17,314 nt of DNA, from NCBI GenBank assembly GCA_016199905.1, contig JACQFU010000158.1, forward strand, positions 1 to 17,314, written 5' to 3'. The translations under genes and the position numbers were made by a program. Positions 14,088 to 17,314 of the stretch are shown here, in pieces; within the stretch, counting starts at the first letter, position 1, and each line of letters begins with the position of its first letter. The notes under the pieces are model-generated. The model had not been told where the DNA came from and made no database searches. It was given only the letters and a program-made list of their open reading frames with translations. The stretch comes from Candidatus Wallbacteria bacterium (lineage in GTDB: Bacteria > Muiribacteriota > UBA6191 > JACPRK01).

Positions 14088-14089
14088 CG

Positions 14090-15124
14090 CTACGGCCGGG
14101 TGCCGGGGAACTGCAGGCCCGCGTGTTCGGGCAGGCCGAGCATCAGGTTCATGTTCTGGATGGCCTGGCCGACCATTCCCTTGACGAGGTTGTCCAGCGC
14201 CACCAGCACCACCAGCGTCCGGCCGTCGGAGCGGCAATGGAGGTCGGCGAAATTGGAACCGGCGACGACGGCCACGTCGGGCGGCTCGTTACGCAGTCTC
14301 ACGAACCGTTCGTCGCCGTAGTGGGAGTGATAGATGGAGCGGACGGTCTCGAGCGAAAGCGGCTCCTTGGGATGGAGGATGGCGGTGATGTGGATGCCGC
14401 GCACCATCGGGGCCGAGTGCGGCACGAAGGCGACGCGGGCCTCCGGGGCTCCCGCTCTCGACAGCTCCTGGCAGATCTCGGGCAGGTGCTGGTGGACGAG
14501 CGGCTTGTAGGCGCGGAACGCTTCCGCCCGTTCGGGATGGTGCGTGCCGGACTTGGGCTCGGCACCGGACCCGCTGGAGCCGGTGACTCCGACGAGCGCG
14601 ACCGGCCCGTCGAGGGTCCCCGCGTGGGCCAGCGGCAGCAGCGCCAGCAGGGCCGCCGTGGCGAAACACCCCGGATTCGCGACGCGACGCGCCGGCGCGA
14701 TCGCGCGCCGGTTGAACTCCGTGAGCCCATAGACGAACTGCCCCAACTGCTCCGGGGCGTTGTGCTCGTGGCCGTAGACATCGCGGTAGACTGCCGGGTC
14801 CTTCAGTCGAAAGTCGCCCGAAAGGTCGATCGCCTTCACGCTCGCCGGAAGCCGCCGCACCGAGTCCTGGCTGGCGCCGTGCGGCAGCGCCGAGAAGACC
14901 AGATCGACCCCCTCGGCAGCCTCCTCGGGCGAGACGTCCTCGAAACAAAGCTCAGTCACCTTCAACAGGTGCGGGTGAACCGTGTGGACCGGTTTCCCCG
15001 GGTGCTGCCGGCTCGTAGCGCGCACCACTTCCACGTTCGGGTGGAAGAGCAGGAAACGCAGCAACTCCGAACCGCCGTAGCCGGTGGCGCCGAGGATCGC
15101 AATGCGTTTTCGGTAGGAGGACAT
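14090..15124 (-). CDS. argC: N-acetyl-gamma-glutamyl-phosphate reductase
   Basis: A 344-residue ArgC. It makes N-acetylglutamate semialdehyde by NADPH-dependent reduction in arginine biosynthesis. The Rossmann motif GATGYGGSELLRFL is at 12-25, LSGDFRL at 101-107, the catalytic Cys153 is in ANPGCFATAALLALLPL, and a candidate catalytic His is at 211 or 213 in VHQHLPE. The C-terminal DNLVKGMVGQAIQNMNLMLG (311-330) is standard. I chose the ATG at 15124 (MSSYRKRIAILG) because a purine-rich site (AGGGGG) lies five bases upstream, rather than an ATG five codons earlier. The related lysine-pathway reductase LysY cannot be ruled out from sequence alone, and no other arginine genes are in the window. 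The gene sits between the uncharacterised upstream gene and tex. Confidence 0.92.
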   Translation of the reverse strand: MSSYRKRIAILGATGYGGSELLRFLLFHPNVEVVRATSRQHPGKPVHTVHPHLLKVTELCFEDVSPEEAAEGVDLVFSALPHGASQDSVRRLPASVKAIDLSGDFRLKDPAVYRDVYGHEHNAPEQLGQFVYGLTEFNRRAIAPARRVANPGCFATAALLALLPLAHAGTLDGPVALVGVTGSSGSGAEPKSGTHHPERAEAFRAYKPLVHQHLPEICQELSRAGAPEARVAFVPHSAPMVRGIHITAILHPKEPLSLETVRSIYHSHYGDERFVRLRNEPPDVAVVAGSNFADLHCRSDGRTLVVLVALDNLVKGMVGQAIQNMNLMLGLPEHAGLQFPGTRP

Positions 15125-15148
15125 GGGCGTCCCCCTCATGTACCACGA

Positions 15149-17314
15149 TCAGCGGGACTCCAGCACCACGCGTGTCAGGACTCCGTCATCGAGCGCGGCC
15201 GCCTCCGCTTCGAGGGCGCCGGCGGAGCGAAGGAGCGCCCCCAGGGGCGAGTCCTCCGCCGGCGGCGGGTCCAGCGGCAACTCCATGGTGCCGTGCAGCG
15301 AACAGCGAGCCAACGGACCATCCGTGTCGTATTTTCCGCCGGCCGGGCACGTGGCGCCGGGCTCCACGAACGGATCGCCCGTGGGACAGTCCGGCTTCGC
15401 CGAGAGCGCCACTCCCAGATCGAGCGCGTTCTGCCGCGAGGCCAGGATCGCCCGGCACCGGTTGGCCAGGAACCCCGCGCCCAGGCTCCGGAACGCGCGG
15501 GCCGACTCCCACAAGGCGCCCGGTCGAAGTCTTACCCAGCCCCCCGCGCCAGGAAGCGAGCCGCTGCGGGCCGGCGCGGCCATCAGTTCCTTGGCCTTCT
15601 CTCGGCTCGTGGCCAGAACCAGCGCCCGGTCGTCGATGGCCGCGTGGACGCTCAGCTCTCCGGCCGCCCGGAACCCGAAACCCTCCGCCGAACCTTGGGA
15701 CCAGTGCCCGTTTTCGCCCATCAGCTCCGAAAGCCACCGGCGCGCCCGCTCGGCCGAAACGACTTCGCGCGTCATCGCCATCGGGGCCGGCACCTTCGAA
15801 TGCAGAAGCAGCCCCGGCTGCCGCAGGAACTCGAGGTCGCCGGCGAAGAGCATCAACCCGAGCGAATTGCCCAGCGGACTCGGCTTCTCCAGCTCGCGGA
15901 GCCGCCAGAGCGCCGGTTCCTGGAAGTAGTAGCGTCCGTAGAACATGTTGAACCGCGGGTTCCAGCGCCAATCCTCGTCGTCGACGGGCAACCGCGCGGC
16001 GACTGCAACGACGGCTTGGTCGTAGCCTCGCGGCAACGCGATCGGCCGGCGGCGCTCGCCGCGATCGACGCGCCGGTTCCACGACAGGAGAGTCTGGTAG
16101 GCAGGCTGCTGCGCTACGGGCAGGATGGCCGTCTCGAGGACGGCGCGCTCGGGCCCGGCCTCGATGGCGATGCAGATCGGATCGATCCAGGTCGAGTAGA
16201 GCCAGCCATAGCGCCACGCGAAGTCGCTGTAGGCGCTCTTCTCCGAGGAAGCGATCGGATCGAGCTCCGCGTCTCGCAGAGGTCGGGGCGCGCGCCGCGT
16301 TCCGTGGACCGAGCAGGCGAAGAGCCCGTCGTTCGTTCGGGAGATCGCCCCTCGAGAGCGGCACTGGCCGTTAGGAGCGAGCCACTGACGCTCCAGCGCC
16401 GCCCGGGTGGCTCCGCCGGCATCGACGGGAAGCGGCCGCTGCGTCAAACGACCGAACGCATCCGCTGCCTCCAGATCGGCCAGCTCCGCCAAGCAATCCG
16501 TCCGCCGGTGCGAGCCAATCCAGAAGGCCGGCGACACCAGAACCTTCACCGCGGCCTCGCTCACGAACAGCCGTCCGTCGTCGCCATGAAGCTTCAGCAG
16601 GGAGGCATAGAGGAAGTCGGGCTGGAACTTCAAGCCGCCGGCCTCGCCTCCGCAGAGGATCGGGCGGACCTCCGCAATCGCGTCTGCGGTCGTCGCCACC
16701 ATCGCCAGCTCGAAGGAGGCGTGGACCCGATCGGCGCCAGCCGGCGTCGTCCACGCGCCGGCCCGCTCGCTCGCCGATCGTGCGTCGGGGAACTGCAGGA
16801 TCAGAACCAGTCGCGGCGCCAGGCCCAGGTAGGGGTCGCCGATCAGCAGCTCGCCGCTCGCGCAACCCTCCGCCGCCTTTCGAAGATCGACTCCGGTCAT
16901 CTCACGGAACTTCAGCTCGGGGCTGGGGAGGGCGAGCCCCGGGGCGGTGACGGCCAACAGCGCGCGGCCTTTCCGATCGTAGAGATCGAGGATCCGGCCA
17001 AATGCCGCGGCGTCACGGAAACGGAGCTGGATCCAACAGGCGGGCACCCGGTCGAGCGCATCGCCGGCGCTATCGGGAAGTTGTGGCTGCCCCGGCAGCC
17101 GGCGGGCCAGTTCGCGGTACTGCAGGCTCCGCGGCGCGATCGGCGTCAGCTCGCGCAGGTACGAGCGTACCCCATCCTTGCCGTCGTATCGCAGCCGCTG
17201 CGGACTGGCGATCACTTGCAGCGCCGCTTGAACCGTGTCGATGCCGCTCAGGGCGCCGAACGACGAGAGGATCACCAGCCCCGACACAGCCGCGGCCGCC
17301 GGCGGCCCCGCCGC
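15149..17314 (-). CDS. Uncharacterised protein with two pseudopilin-like Cys modules (partial)
   Basis: At least 712 residues; I do not recognise the family. The frame is open to the window edge, so the true start may lie outside. A GTG at 17287 is the first in-window candidate, and residues before and after it are Ala-rich and hydrophobic (AVSGLVILSSFGALSG), which suggests a signal or membrane anchor. Two modules repeat a pattern: Cys309 to CSVHGT (325-330), and CPAGGKY (647-653) to CSLHGT (662-667). The second is preceded by CRAILASRQNALDLG (611-625), a layout I associate with pseudopilin C-termini. FNMFYGRYYFQEPALWRL (447-464) and paired Trp residues (437-445) suggest a folded extracytoplasmic domain. 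It lies 24 bp upstream of argC, probably in the same transcript. Confidence 0.75.
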   Translation of the reverse strand, partial: AAGPPAAAAVSGLVILSSFGALSGIDTVQAALQVIASPQRLRYDGKDGVRSYLRELTPIAPRSLQYRELARRLPGQPQLPDSAGDALDRVPACWIQLRFRDAAAFGRILDLYDRKGRALLAVTAPGLALPSPELKFREMTGVDLRKAAEGCASGELLIGDPYLGLAPRLVLILQFPDARSASERAGAWTTPAGADRVHASFELAMVATTADAIAEVRPILCGGEAGGLKFQPDFLYASLLKLHGDDGRLFVSEAAVKVLVSPAFWIGSHRRTDCLAELADLEAADAFGRLTQRPLPVDAGGATRAALERQWLAPNGQCRSRGAISRTNDGLFACSVHGTRRAPRPLRDAELDPIASSEKSAYSDFAWRYGWLYSTWIDPICIAIEAGPERAVLETAILPVAQQPAYQTLLSWNRRVDRGERRRPIALPRGYDQAVVAVAARLPVDDEDWRWNPRFNMFYGRYYFQEPALWRLRELEKPSPLGNSLGLMLFAGDLEFLRQPGLLLHSKVPAPMAMTREVVSAERARRWLSELMGENGHWSQGSAEGFGFRAAGELSVHAAIDDRALVLATSREKAKELMAAPARSGSLPGAGGWVRLRPGALWESARAFRSLGAGFLANRCRAILASRQNALDLGVALSAKPDCPTGDPFVEPGATCPAGGKYDTDGPLARCSLHGTMELPLDPPPAEDSPLGALLRSAGALEAEAAALDDGVLTRVVLESR

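Overview
The window is GC-rich DNA with tightly packed genes. It looks like a chromosome segment of a GC-rich, probably Gram-negative bacterium. The M13 peptidase, the argC-tex pair and a protein with pseudopilin-like Cys modules would fit Acidobacteriota or a similar phylum, but that placement is a low-confidence guess.

Region 1 (1-9559) is a complete type I-C CRISPR-Cas locus read on the minus strand. The operon runs cas3, cas5 (Cas5c/Cas5d), cas8c, cas7, cas4, cas1, cas2, the canonical I-C order, with ATGA start/stop overlaps at three junctions. It is followed by a 253-bp GC-rich leader (1634-1886) and an array of 23 repeats of 37 bp and 22 spacers of 33-35 bp (42-1633). Polarity is fixed by the repeat end ATTGAAAC on the minus strand and by a degenerate terminal repeat at 42-78. 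The newest spacers therefore lie next to the leader (about 1597) and the oldest at position 42. Cas1, Cas2 and Cas4 acquire spacers. Cas5c processes the transcript and, with Cas7, Cas8c and a Cas11c small subunit, forms Cascade. Cas3 degrades the target. Cas11c is probably translated from a GTG inside cas8c at 5271.

The array holds most of the unusual signals: a C-R-R motif at the PAM-distal end of 12 of 22 spacers; two spacers that differ at only three positions; two adjacent spacers built on the same dyad; a G(T/C)GTGCAGA-type word in several spacers; and one internal repeat that has lost half of its hairpin through a 7-bp deletion. The leader carries an imperfect direct repeat exactly 200 bp apart.

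Region 2 (9560-11899) starts with a divergent intergenic region and then a plus-strand secreted M13 (neprilysin-like) zinc metallopeptidase, possibly read from a leaderless or nearly leaderless transcript. It converges on region 3 with a 25-bp gap holding a GC hairpin.

Region 3 (11925-17314) is a minus-strand set: an uncharacterised protein of at least 712 residues (cut by the window edge), argC and tex, with gaps of 24 and 2 bp, so probably one transcript. I found no tRNA, rRNA, transposase or insertion sequence.
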